Shown one piece after another: positions 11,905 to 23,341 of a DNA stretch of 64,000 bases. The stretch is from positions 11,971,001-12,035,000 of the forward strand of contig JAYKKI010000063.1 of NCBI GenBank assembly GCA_039881145.1, given 5' to 3'. Positions within the stretch are counted from its first letter, which is position 1. Every line of letters starts with the position of its first letter. Position numbers and translations under genes: made by a program. This stretch comes from Druceiella hillmani (Eukaryota > Arthropoda > Insecta > Lepidoptera > Hepialidae). The notes below the pieces were generated by a model. It worked only from the letters and a program-made list of their open reading frames with translations, was not told where the DNA came from and did no database searches.

Positions 11905-12690
11905 TTTATTTTTTAGAGTTCCGTACCTCAAAAGGGTCAACGAAACCACAAAAATCACTCACATGTCTGTCCACCCGTTAGTCACAGCTGTTTTTCTCAG
12001 AAAACACCTAACGTGGAAACTTTAAATTTCGCACAGTAGTAAAACATATTAACCCGCACATATCGCGAAAACTAAAGCTCAAAAATATTCATTTGGAAAT
12101 TGTAAAAATGACAAATTAAACACTCCATTTTTTTTAAATCACGTACTTATAGAGTGCGGCGTTTAATTTGATAGAGCTGGTTACAAAGGTCTGAAAACAT
12201 TTTTTTTCATAATTTTGGTTATTATGAGATATAATGAAATATATAAAAAAATATAACACCCCTCCTCTTATTTCCGAAACTCCCTACCTAATGTAAATTT
12301 TACTTATATATTTTCGTGCTTTTGTGCCCACAAAAGATTTAGTAGGCATTGCATTTGATTGTTTATATTTTCAAAAACTGATTTTCTCAAAAACCGTACG
12401 ATGTAGAAACTATAAAGTTGGCATAGTAATACAAATTATTAATCTTTATATCTAGTATATATTTTACATAACCAACTTTTTTTAAATAGTCGTATGACAT
12501 ATAAAGTTACTAAACTTTTTTTTATTCTTTTGTATATCAGGTAGAGAAATCATTTTGAAGTACTAAGTAAAAAAATGTTTATAATTTTAAATTGTATATT
12601 TAAAAAGATATATAATATGCACTAAATAATATGCACAAATATAGCACTCCACCCCGAAACTACTGTGCCAAAACGGATTTGGTAAAACTA
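11905..12690 (+). repeat. Dispersed family R1, copies 2 and 3 (adjacent)
   Basis: Copy 2 starts at 'GAGTTCCGTACCTCAAAAGG' (about 11917), then 'CATGTCTGTCCACC', 'TTTTTCTCAGAAAACACC' and 'GTGGAAACTTTAAATTTCG'. A second round begins near 12330 with 'CCACAAAAGATTTAGTAGGC', 'TTTTCTCAAAAACCG' and 'GATGTAGAAACT'. Both are noncoding; the 67-residue open frame inside is accidental. Confidence 0.5.
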
Positions 12691-12783
12691 GAATGTTACA
12701 GAAAACTATAGCGATTATCTATATATTTTTTTTAAATTCACCATTTGTTTACGTTTGTTAAAGATACAGTACATAGTATGTTG

Positions 12784-12786
<3 letters not shown>

Positions 12787-12872
<86 letters not shown>
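12787..12872. repeat. (TA)n microsatellite abutting the Helitron 3' end
   Basis: A TA tract with one phase shift near 12834. It ends at the terminal CTAG of the minus-strand Helitron. Another TA tract abuts the other Helitron end (14293-14331), so the element appears inserted into, or flanked by expansion of, one TA tract. Confidence 0.9.
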
Positions 12873-12874
<2 letters not shown>

Positions 12875-13003
12875 TAGCAAACCTGGCGAACTCCGTTTCG
12901 CCACCAGATGGCTTCGTTTTTTGTAATATTTCGTTTGGGGATTAAAAGATGAAGAAATTTTTTTTTTTTTTTTATATTTGAAAAGGAAAAATTTTATTTC
13001 ATT

Positions 13004-13699
13004 TCACAACAGTAATGAATGCACCATTGAACCATGCAAATGATATATTTGTCCTTGTATCTGTAATTGCAAACAATCATTTGTTGAACAATACGGTGTG
13101 ACTTCTGATCGTGTGATGGTGTAGTGTGTGGTGTATGTGTAGTTGTTATGTGTTGCAATTGATTGTGTTGGTGTGATTGATTGGTGTGAGTGATTGGTTG
13201 TGTGTGTTGTATCTTTTACCTTGCAAGTCGGCATGAAGCCGCCTTCTCGAATGATATTAGCTCCAAAGGAAATCATGCGAAAGCAGTTATTGTGTTCAAG
13301 GATGCGTTGAAGAAAATGGTTGGAATCGGGATAACTTCCATCGAACAATGGTTTCAGTGGCTGTGGTGGTGTAAGTAATGGATCTAGTTTGACTTTTCCA
13401 CTTGCGCAGCACAATCTAGCCATTTCTCTTTTGAACTTTAACGCATTGCAATATCGGCATACAGTCGTCATTGGTCCAATATCTAAATTGTCATCATCAC
13501 TGTAGTTCGCAGTGGGATCATATTGGAATGCCAAGCGATTGTATGATGCCAATGATCTTCGTGTGCTCACGCGTTGTCTCAATCGGGCATTTTCTCTTAT
13601 TATATTTTGTCTTTCTTCGCTTAAGTTCTGTGAATACACTTGTTGCTGGCTTGCATGTCTTGTGCGGCGGCCGATGTTCGCACGTCGTCTTCTAGGCAT
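13004..13699 (-). pseudogene. Helitron Rep/helicase protein, N-terminal fragment
   Basis: The protein of a rolling-circle transposon; full-length versions carry a Helitron-like N domain, a Rep HUH nuclease and a Pif1-type helicase. Here 231 codons remain. The Met start is followed by an Arg-rich tail (MPRRRRANIGRRTRHASQQQ), then a CRYC zinc-finger-like motif at residues ~81-84 and a CC at ~96-97. After these come 'KVKLDPLLTPPQPLKPLFDG', 'FLQRILEHNN' and 'RMISFGANI', all typical of the Helitron-like N domain. Residues ~161-213 are Thr/His/Asn-rich and foreign to the family. They correspond to a 159-nt segment with GT-AG ends (13061-13219), whose removal restores the usual TCK-IQGQIYH. The frame stops just after 'GQIYHLHGSMV'. 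The HUH and helicase domains are absent, so the gene cannot be active. Confidence 0.85.
13061..13219 (-). other. Candidate 159-nt intron in the Helitron gene
   Basis: The minus-strand 5' junction is 'TGCAAG|GTAAAAGAT' and the 3' junction 'GTTTGCAATTACAG|ATACAAGG'. Splicing joins Lys to IQGQIYHLHG, the arrangement expected for this domain. The interior is GT-rich on the plus strand ('GTGTGATTGATTGGTGTGAG') and has a length divisible by three with no stop, so the unspliced frame also stays open. The alternative is an in-frame simple-sequence insertion. Confidence 0.55.
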
Positions 13700-14290
13700 T
13701 TTGGACTATGGACAGACTGGTGAATTTAACCTCAAATGCACGATCCACATAATTTACACAGTTCAACTTACCACCTTAATAACAAATGCCTGCTGTTGAA
13801 ATTGACTAAAAATTTGCACAATACGCGTGATTGTTTTGATGGTTTCCAATTGAACTGTTAGGAAACGAATAAATTTAACCTCAATTTCACAATTTCACAG
13901 TGAACACAATACCGGTTTTAAGTTAGGGTTTGAAAGAACGTGCGCATAATAAATGTCACATGAAATTTACTGAGCAGAGTACAATGAGTAGCTGTCAAAC
14001 AATGTATCACGCACCTGCGCCACCTACTTAAAATACTGGCGCCATCTGCTCCACAACCATGCAAAACCATATTGGTTTGTAGTACATGCTATGTATCAGA
14101 GATGGCGCTGTATGTAAAAAATGATTTTCCCTGTTTTCCTGCTTTTCTGTTGAAATTTTTCCTGAATTTTGTTTTCTATAAACCTCACGGAGCCCGAGAC
14201 CTTTAGAACGAATGCAAAACCGTGGAAATCAGTTCGTGCGTTCTGGAGTTATAGCGTCAGGAAGGAAAACCCGACTTATTTTTATATTAT

Positions 14291-14331
<41 letters not shown>
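14291..14331. repeat. (TA)n microsatellite at the Helitron 5' end
   Basis: A TA tract directly adjoining the TC terminus of the minus-strand Helitron. Confidence 0.9.
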
Positions 14332-14334
<3 letters not shown>

Positions 14335-14335
<1 letters not shown>

Positions 14336-15670
14336 ACGTAAGTTGTGAAAAATTAATATTGGTAAATAGTTTAATAAATGTTTATAAATGTGTACGGAAC
14401 CCTCGCAGCGATAGAGATTTTAAATATTGATTATGACCTAAATTTGCCTTTGACGAATGGCATGTGTCTCTGTCCGTTGGTTTTTATGTAGATTCGTGGA
14501 CACGCCCATGGTCGGCCATGTGTTAATTATGAGTAATGACTAAAACTAAAAAATAAACTTACGACTGAAAATGTCAATCGTTGCTGTTGTAATGACTAAT
14601 TTAGTTTTATTCGTAATCATCATAATCATATTGAAACTATTTTTATTTCTCGGAGGTTTGTGAAAACCTATTTACGGACAAAGAAAAACATAACAAAAGT
14701 CATTAAAATATACGACGTAATATAAAGAAAAAACAAAAGTATTATTAGTCGACATCTCAATTATTTGTGGTAATGCATAAACATAGGTCATACGGTAACA
14801 ATAGCATTAACAAATGATTTAACAAAAGTTTCAATCACCGCTTTTTTCCATTAAGTTTAAATTATCCTTCATAATATCGATTTATTAAATAATTTTTTGG
14901 AAAATCTATTGGACGTTTAAACATCGGATATTAAAACATTCCTTTGACAGATCTATAAGATGGCACTATTTACATTTGTAAATTAATTTTTTATCACAGG
15001 ATACGTTGATAAGTAAATCGTTTGACTCGCACGCTGTTATTACTTTGACTACAAACTCATTATAATTTTATAACTGAAAAAATAGTCTTAATCATGACTG
15101 AAAAATTGAGTCATGGCTAGGATTAAGTTTTTCTGTCTTGACTACTAGATTACTTTTCAGATTAGTTAACTATCGGATAACGGTTTTTTTAATGCTTTAC
15201 CTAATAATGAATTTCTTATAAACAATTATCTGCAATAATTCTCTTTTTTCGCCTCGACGACTGTTTTCAGCGTCCGTTTTGTGTAGACCTTCTTGTTCCT
15301 TGTCTCTACTCTTTGCTGTTTTTAAGTTTTTTTTTAATTTTTCTTCCAATTGTTAATTTCAACAATAAGAAAAAAAGGAGTGTGCCCTTTTGGACTTTCC
15401 AGAAATATGTAGTGTTTTTTACTAGAAATAAACACATTTTTAGGAATTGTTCGGTGTAGTTCTAAAGAAGTTCTAGACAAAGGTTATTTTCAATATCCAT
15501 TGTCTGGTTATTTTTTATAGAAAAAAATAAATAAAAATAGTAATTTATTCTAGTCATTTGCCCTTCATTTTCATCACAGTAAATTTAGTAAAATTAAAAA
15601 AAATATTAATTTAATTATTCTTCAAAAAATAGTAATTTTTTTACATCTTGCGGTAATAACTTAAAAACAT
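14335..15670. other. AT-rich DNA with a decayed R1-like end
   Basis: 'GTGTACGGAACCCTCGCAGCG' shortened by a base occurs near 14390, and 'CTCTGTCCGTTGG' near 14470. These match the ends of family R1 without its middle. No gene was recognised. Confidence 0.4.
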
Positions 15671-15674
15671 TTAT

Positions 15675-15908
15675 TGAATATATTTGGCGTTAATTTTGTA
15701 GATATTCATTATTGACAATTACATGAAATTACGTGATCTAGTATTATTTCTACTCTCTTTAAATTCTTTACCACGACCTAGGTTTCGTTGTATTACATCT
15801 TTGCTAATAACCCACCTGAAGATGTTGTAATACAACGAAACCTAGGTCGTGGTAAAGAACTTAAAGAAAGTAGAAATAATACTACATCAGGTGGTTTCAT
15901 TTAATTGT
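15675..15908. mobile_element. Foldback element, copy 1
   Basis: Two arms of ~80 nt are near-complementary: 'GTATTATTTCTACT' to 'ACCACGACCTAGGTTTCG' on the left, and the reverse complement on the right. The outer ends 'AATTACATGAAAT' and 'GGTTTCATTTAATTG' are also inverted. The left side extends further with 'GAATATATTTGGCGTTAATT', which is found on the right side of copy 2 (27.1 kb), so the full element has long, unequal arms. It has no ORF. The inverted arms with a 'CTGAAGATG...CGAAAC' motif resemble LTR-like ends of Penelope-like elements, but no reverse transcriptase is present. Confidence 0.7.
15811..15853 (+). ncRNA. Hammerhead-ribozyme-like motif in foldback copy 1
   Basis: The order fits a type I hammerhead: CCAC, CTGAAGA, a 5-bp stem II GTTGT/ACAAC with loop AAT, GAAAC, a 3-bp stem III ACC/GGT with loop TA, C at the cleavage position (15848), then GTGG pairing with the upstream CCAC as stem I. 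One extra U sits between CTGAAGA and stem II, which departs from the strict core. The left arm lacks the CTGAAGA half. Activity is not known. Confidence 0.4.
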
Positions 15909-15909
15909 T

Positions 15910-18900
15910 AAAAACACTTGTTAAACTATCTAACTCGTATACTTATAGTTTATAAGATAAGCGTAATAAATATATGATGAACGAGATAATGAGCTAAGTT
16001 GCAGGTTATATTACTTTTGCCATAATTAATTGTTCCTTTTGTTGCTTATTAGTATTTTCATTCTTTTATATTATCTTTTCCTAATAAAGTCGTTCTCATT
16101 TGTCAATCTCAACTAAGTCGAATGTTTTTCAAAATTGACCATTGCCTCTTTTGTTCGCGGGTCATTTTTTAAATTTTTTGCCCCACTTTTTTTGTTGCGT
16201 TGCATAAACTTAGAGCTTTTTATGAAATTCAACCTTCTAAATTATATTTTCATTAAATTAAAAAAAAACATTTTTACTTTTATTACACGTTCGTGTGTAC
16301 ATATTTTTCTCATAGGTACTTAATAATATTAAATATTAATAAAACTGTAAACTGAGAAAATACTATGCATAGAAAATATTTTTAAAAGGGTCGATCGGTT
16401 TAGCATAAACGTTGACAATAGAAGCTAGAAAACTTGTTTTTATAATTCTCGTCTGTCTGTGTGTTAATTTGTTCGTCAATTAACCAAAATCGACTGGATA
16501 AATTTTATTATAATTTTCCAACTGTATGAGTTTATATCCAGGAACAACGAAGAAACGAAATTTTAATAAATGTTCTTATTCCCAATTTCACGCGAGTGAA
16601 ACCGTGGGACACATCCGGTTTTAAATAATAATTGTTCATATTTTGAAAGATTTTTTTAAGTATTTCATACCAAGGATAACAAAACAATACTTATTGCCCC
16701 ACCTCGATTTCCGTCCATTGAACTATCTGTCACAGCTTTCACACAATCTACAGGAAGTAACTTATGATGCTGAAATTTGGTATAATTACAGTTACGCAAG
16801 TAAAACAATTCGTGTTCTCAATGCTATCTGCCTATGTTTAAAAACTATTTGTATATGTCGTTAAAAATTACAAACAATTAATTATCTACTAAAAAAAAAC
16901 AATTAATTATCTATTTTCTTTAATCGTGGTATATCCTTCGTGATTCATGAAAGTTTATATAATGTAGACATTTTATATATAAAAATGGCAAAATTTTGCT
17001 AGCTGCATGCGTATATTATACATATCTTATACATCATACTTTCATCTTATACATCTAAAAAAATATCCAATGAAGCCAACTTAAATCATTAAAATTCAAA
17101 ATGAATACAAGGATGATTTAAATATTTAAACCAAAATTACAATAAAATATAGATGACAACAGAGAAAAGATTGCCATAAATGCCTCTTTCTTAATTGTTT
17201 GTCTTTTTTAATTGTTTTTATTACTTATCAAATAATTATAATACTATTGTAACCCGCACGCATTTATACACACTTTAAAAACGTGTGTGCATATGAGTTT
17301 TGGTGTAATATGTTGGTTTTAACGACCTGTTGGTATCTAGTATATGATTGGTATATAGTAAAAAAAAAACACTATACGTGTTCATAATTTATTCTAAACG
17401 AAATCTGATAATAGAACATGACTGTGACACACTTACAAAATCAAATATTGTGACACTTAAATCGATTTCAATTTGTGGAATATTAGTTCACTGAATCTAA
17501 GTTTAAATTGTGATGCATAATAATTTTATATTATTGCTTTTCAAAAATGTTTATTTCTATATTTACTTACAGGCTTTTACCCTTAATTCCATTCCCGGTA
17601 ATTACAATTTACGAATAAATACGGAGTGTTGCGTGACAAAATATTAACTTTACTTTAGTTATTATTATTATTATATAATTAGTAAACTGAAATATATACC
17701 GAAGTATGACTACATAAATATTTATAATAACACAAAATATGGACATTTAAAATTAGGTGTCGTCTATCTCATATTTTATTGGAATGGTGTATCTTTTATC
17801 CATCTATCATAACTCATATTGAATAATCAGTTTAATTAAATTACAATTTTCAACGTTACTTCAAAATTTTTATTCACAAAGGTACAGAACCGACAAAAGA
17901 TTCCGGACACAAGAGGAAGAAAAATTTAGTGGAAAATGTAATATTCAAAATGTCGTGTCGACTTCATAATGGTCGCAGAGAAGTAATTAAAAAAATCATT
18001 GTATGTTGAAGAACCATTGAAGCTATTTTCTGCTTTCTTTTAGCTTTTCTCCTTTTTTTGATGCTTGAATTCTTACTATCTTTTGCTTGAAAATATTTTT
18101 CAAGCGAAAGAGAATAAAAATTTAAGCCTCTGCTAAACCTCATATCTTTTCTTCATAAACAACGTAATTTATTCTTGTCGGCTAGAGTATGCTGAATAAT
18201 TATTTTTTTCTTATTTTTCGTCGACATTTGACGCAGTTATTTAGTGGAAAACCATATTTTGATATTATTTAAATATTATAAAAAACTAGGTTGAGTATTT
18301 ATAATCAGAAAGTTATCAAAAAACAATATTGTTTTATTATTTTTAAAATCACCATGTGAAAAGAGTATTGTAAAAATATATAAGGTGAATTTACTTCTAT
18401 ATGAGCAGTGTCTTTCTATCAGTCAGAACTCTAAATGCTAAACATTATGTAAGATTGCAATAGATTACACATGGAAATAATAGAACTGAAAAAAAATTAA
18501 TTTGGTTTTACAGTGGATGGAACAGAATATGATAAGATGGAAATGAAGGGAATAACTTAATATAAGATGGGAATGAAAAGGATGATGGACGTTACTTATT
18601 TATACGTCTTTTAAAAATATAAATAAATATTGAATTTCTATGATAATGTGGTTTTTATTTCCATAGATTTTGAAAGAGTTTTCATAAAACATATTTCTCT
18701 TAATGAGAGCGAAAAGGGTAAAGGAATTGTTAAGAAATTAACGTAACACTAAATAGAAACATGATTTGTTAAAATGTTACAAAAATGCAAACACAATCAT
18801 TTGTGTGTGTAACCATAATAAATAAAAATAAAAAAACCTGAAAATTGTTTGCTATAACCATATACATTGCGTTCATAACCCCGAATACTTAAATTATCAA

Positions 18901-19185
18901 AACAAAAGCTCATATTAGTTAAAGATGAAACTAACAAAAATTATTTTGTCTTAATCAGGTCTTGTTTGCATTACTGAATGCATTAATTTGCATTACTGAA
19001 AAATATTACGTATTATTATTTCGAAAATTATTATTAGGTTTTTCCATCGCATAAATAGTATTTTATTTAATTTCAATTTACACCCTAAATTTAAACTCGG
19101 TAGAAAGTTATTTTCTTTAAAGTATTGAAGTAGTCATTTTAATTTAAAACGGGGGAAATGCGCGGGAAAAGGTGTTGACGACAAT
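15910..19185. other. AT-rich DNA without a recognised gene
   Basis: A decayed element end occurs at 16530-16625 ('CACGCGAGTGAAACCGTGGG', like common insect repeat termini). Around 16680-16810 an R1-like tail is present ('TATCTGTCACAGCTTTC', 'GATGCTGAAATTTGGTA'). A short duplicate of 'ACAATTAATTATCTA' lies at 16872-16913. No coding sequence was found. Confidence 0.45.
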
Positions 19186-19196
19186 ACTACATGTCT

Positions 19197-19282
19197 GTGT
19201 GCGTGCATATATACATACATACATATACACACATACACACACACCCATACACACACACACACACACACGCACACACACAAAG
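19197..19282. repeat. (CATA)n/(CA)n microsatellite
   Basis: Tandem CATA units pass into CA repeats with a few GC interruptions. The Cys/Val-rich and His/Thr-rich open frames here are repeat artefacts. Confidence 0.9.
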
Positions 19283-19289
19283 AACCGTA

Positions 19290-20490
19290 GACCGTGAGAC
19301 CAAAAACCGTAGGAAAACAAGAAGCTGTGGCAAAAGTGATTTTTCAGGCTTTTTTCCATTTAATTGGAAAACATTCATACTAAACTCTTTTCTGGATAGT
19401 TATAGAAACTGCTTGAGAATTACAAAGAATTAGCAAAAGGATAATTTATGTAGAATTTTTTTCCATACCGATTATGTTCAGTGACAATTCGTATCTTGGA
19501 TTTTTTTGTCATAATTTGAATTTTTGTAAAACAACGAAAAAACATTTTAAAAAATATAAGAAAAAGCCGTTTGGTACTGAGCTCCTTTTAACATTTTATT
19601 TTTTTTATGAAATAATTATGATTGAGGTTTTTGACTTAAAAAAAGAACTGTGAAAAATTCGGTTTTACTAAAGCAGAAAAAAAATCCAATAATCGTCCGA
19701 AGTATGTTTACTTTATTGAAAATATGTGTATTCGTAATAAACGATGGATGATTCTTGAAGGGCGTTGGTTTAAATACATTTCTATTATCGTACGTGAGTG
19801 GATAAATTACTAAATGATCATTTGATCATAAAGTTACGTTTGTAAAATATAAATAAATAGTTAAATAATGTTGCAATACAATATATACATGGAAATCGTT
19901 TATATATGAAATATTGTATTTTCAGGGAATGCCTATTCATGTAACTTTAAACATTATTTCAAATCTATATCTAGAGATCCACTTTCTTTTTAATAAAAAA
20001 TTGGTTACTAGAAAAAGGTTCTTTTAATAATCGATTTAATCCGCATTTCTTGACTGATTACACATGTTTTCTACTACTGTTCAAGTTAGACCTAACACAA
20101 AATATTTAAGTTTGATTCAACAGTATTCTTCGCTAGTTTACTCGACCGCCCAAACGTAGGCGACGAAAGCTAGGAAATAACAAAGCTTCGTAGATAAACT
20201 GATATCGCTGAAAAATTCTATCAATACTCCTACGAAGCCTACACGTGACACGGACATTAAACACTGTGTACACAATCACGCCCACCTTATTGATTTATTA
20301 ATAAACTTGAACTAAATTCGTAGTTTTTCCCTATTGTACCGAGCATTTCATAATGTAGGATGAGCAATAGTTGATGCTTATACTTTTGAAGTGTACCTTT
20401 TATAATGTGTATGGCTCTTACGTAATTCATGCCACTTATTGCGCCTACAAAGTTTCTTTTTGGGTGGAGTTTGTTATAATGTAATCTTAT
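19290..20490. other. AT-rich DNA without a recognised gene
   Basis: No coding or repeat family was recognised. A slightly GC-richer part at 20110-20290 contains 'CCGCCCAAACGTAGGCGACG', but it shows no sustained frame with splice sites. Confidence 0.4.
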
Positions 20491-20499
20491 ATTAAGGTA

Positions 20500-20935
20500 G
20501 TTGTCATGTAAAAAAATTTTCAGAAATTTTTTTATTGAAAATTGTTTTTTCGAAACTTTTAATATTACACAATTATAACAATTTTAAAGAAAAAAATATT
20601 TTTTGTTTTTTTTTATTGCGTTTTTTTTAAATAAATTGTAGCGTGTTGAAACATCTCTTTTACCTAATCTTAATTGCATAATTTTGAAAGCAGTTTTTAC
20701 CAAAATAAACTGTAGTTATTTTTATTTTTTTTCCAATATTTTTTATATGTTACCCTTTTATATCGACATACTTTTTTAGAAAAATCGCTTGACAGATTTG
20801 GAAAAAAAATTTCTACATGGGAAGTCTACTTTTGCCCCATTTTTCAGTAGTGCATTAAGAGAGCCACCCTCGCGATGTATGTACCGCGGCGCTGCTTGAA
20901 TTCACTACGTAAGCGGTATTTTAATTGCTTTTGAT
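20500..20935. repeat. Possible transposon tail with GC-rich end
   Basis: An AT-rich stretch with poly-T runs ends at 20870-20930 in a much more GC-rich block ('GAGCCACCCTCGCGATG', 'TACCGCGGCGCTGC'). The sharp composition change suggests an old inserted element, but no second copy was found in the window. Confidence 0.3.
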
Positions 20936-20939
20936 TTTT

Positions 20940-21650
20940 CCAGTTTTGTCAAGAATTTATAGCTGTTTACAACGTCATTCCTCGACCGTAAAAAATGCAT
21001 TTATAGTACATTGTTGACTGCAGCAAAACGAATGATTCAATTTTTATACATCAGCATATTTTAACCAGTAACGTTGGCTCTCCACATAACTCTATTAACA
21101 TAACTGCACACCCATGAATTGAATAGTAAAATCACAGGTCAAGTTGTTGCGCCGTCCAAGTGGAAGCTATATAATCACATGCGTGCACATACAACATCAA
21201 AATATGAATTCAATCGAGGCCATTCTGTTTATGCATTTAAAACAAAATAACACCAATCCTGACATTGGTTATTGGTACAATTGCCAGTTTAATATATTTG
21301 AAACATTATAAACAACGGTTGTCTATTGTGAAATTGATAAACTGTCGTTTTTATTATTTGAAATTTATGTTATTTGAGGTCAATTTGTTAAATTTATTTA
21401 GCATCGTTACTGTCTTACTTCAAATAAAATAAAATCAATCAATGCTTTGAGGTATTTATTTTAATGCGGCGTTGCTACAATTGCAATTTAATGAAATTGC
21501 AATTTAATGAAAGTAATATATCACTCCAGCGCCGTTCCCATCTCATACCCCTGACAAAAGACTGGAACGGTACCATTTTAAGAAAATTCAAGACAAAATA
21601 AAACACTAACATAAACAGATCAAGTGTGTAATTTTTAATCTTAATCTTGC
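20940..21650. other. AT-rich DNA without a recognised gene
   Basis: A direct 17-bp repeat containing 'TTGCAATTTAATGAAA' lies at 21480-21513. Nothing else is supported. Confidence 0.4.
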
Positions 21651-21654
21651 CTAT

Positions 21655-21727
21655 TTGACAAAAATAAATTTAAATTTTATTTATTTGACAAAAATAAATT
21701 TAAATTTTATTTATTTGACAAAAATAT
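21655..21727. repeat. 30-bp tandem repeat, about 2.4 copies
   Basis: The unit starts 'TTGACAAAAATAAATTTAAA' and continues 'TTTTATTTAT'. Two complete copies are identical and a partial third follows, suggesting a recent duplication. Confidence 0.9.
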
Positions 21728-21729
21728 AA

Positions 21730-23340
21730 AAACTGTCGTTCGAGTTGTAATATCTAAAGAGGAGGTATTATGTACTCCACCCTTCAGCTGCATTGTCTCT
21801 GACAAATACGTCAAGTTTTGAAGTATTTGTCATCCGGAACAAACAATATTGATTTGCTAGTAGTGAATTTGCCAAAATCGTTTAACTAACTCAAATAGAA
21901 CTGCCATATTTATTTGGTCACATTTGTCGAATGAAACCGTATTTCTATGACGTGAAAGAAAATTCACCTAGAAAATTCAACACGCAGCACCAAAAAAGAT
22001 AAAGACTAGCCATTTTAACAAATAACTCCAAACCAAATTTAGACTAAAATCGTCACTAAAGGTCACCTGGAAACCATGGAAAAACACCTCACCAACCAAC
22101 AGGTCATGCATGGAAAAACACCCTAAACGGGGCTGCGAGCTGTTCTGTTTCCAATATTTTTTTGGGCTTAGTATTTGAATAGTAAAAATAAAACACTTGT
22201 CGTATCAACCCGATGTCTGTCAGTCTATCGAGCACACATACTTTTCTTGGAAACGGCTTGAGATGGAAAATGAAAAATTGACATAATAGTAACAAATAAT
22301 GACCCAATAACAGATGGAACACACAAAAATCAAAATTTATATTTTAGGGGCAGATTTTATGGATCAATATTGATAAAAAAATATCAGAATTAAACTATGT
22401 TGGATTAAAATTATACACATAAAAATGAAAACTACAGTATTAAAGATAGCGAAAAATAAATGACTCATGTAAATGTCTCATATGAACATAAAGAATGTAG
22501 GAAATTTGTTTTTTATTTCATTATTTATTAAGTATTACCACATTAATTTAACACCATTAAGATAAATATTGTTTGCTTAAATGTAACACACGTATAATAC
22601 GCGTCCTGTACAGAATTCATCTTTATTCCGATACCTGTTTATGTATACGCCATTACACTCTGGAATTGATCACTGATCGTATAAGTTTGATTTGTACTTG
22701 AGCGCTTTATTTTAATATATATATTGAATATATTTTTGTTCATTCTTAATTCATCATCATCTCTTATTGATTAAAAGAAATTAAGATGTACCAAGGCTAA
22801 GAATCACAGTACAACATATTTTTTAATAATATTGTATCTTTTTAAATGGATAAATGAATAAAAGATGTGATTACAACCCTAACATTACAATCCTTGCACA
22901 TGCTCTTTCACACAGCAACTGTGAAGAAATTATTATACCAAAATACAAGTCCGGTATAAAAACAATAAAATTTTATTAGAAAAAATTAAATGACTTAGGG
23001 GATAAATGAAGTAACAGAATTAGTCGGAGTTAAGTAATTACAAAACTGAACAGAAAATTATTCATCGATATTTTAATTGTACGTTGGTTTGAAATTGAAG
23101 TAAGTGATTTTAGCAATCAAAATGTTTAAATTAGAGAAGTATTAAATTAAGAAGGTTTTGACTTATTTATCATACAACGTTGAAATTACTTTACACCGGA
23201 TAAAACCCTAACACGTAATTTTAACTTGTAATTAATAGATTATTATATTTTATCTATCATGTTACGATTCATAAGCTAACTCGTAGCTCTAAGCAGCTCG
23301 TAAATATAAGTTAATTATGTATGTCCTGCAAATTATCTAA
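21730..23340. other. AT-rich DNA without a recognised gene
   Basis: Some stretches are more balanced (21740-22110), but no frame with splice signals stands out. The 72-residue minus-strand open frame at 22104-22322 has no recognisable family and contains a 'GACTGACAGACATC' repeat-like motif. Confidence 0.4.
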
Positions 23341-23341
23341 A

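Larger units (their letters stand above)
12874..14293 (-). mobile_element. Helitron, internally deleted, minus strand
   Basis: Read on the minus strand the element begins with TC at 14293-14292 ('TCTATAATATAAAAATAAG', then a 'TCGGGTTTTCC' stretch) and ends with CTAG at 12877-12874. A 6-bp stem GGCGAA/TTCGCC lies at 12902-12885, 7 nt before the CTAG. A TC start, a 3' hairpin and a CTRR end are Helitron hallmarks. Only the first part of the Rep/helicase gene remains (13004-13699) and it is joined to the last ~130 bp of the element. It is therefore a non-autonomous derivative of about 1.4 kb. The base after CTAG is G rather than the usual T, so the exact 3' edge is uncertain by a base or so. Confidence 0.8.

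Noticed and set aside
12745..12945. Tyr-Ile-rich open frame
   Set aside because: It is (TA)n microsatellite plus the end of the Helitron.
13190..13799. Plus-strand open frames across the Helitron
   Set aside because: Shadows of the minus-strand Rep-domain frame, which has recognisable motifs.
19144..19433. Cys/Val-rich and His/Thr-rich frames
   Set aside because: Products of CA/GT microsatellite translated in different frames.
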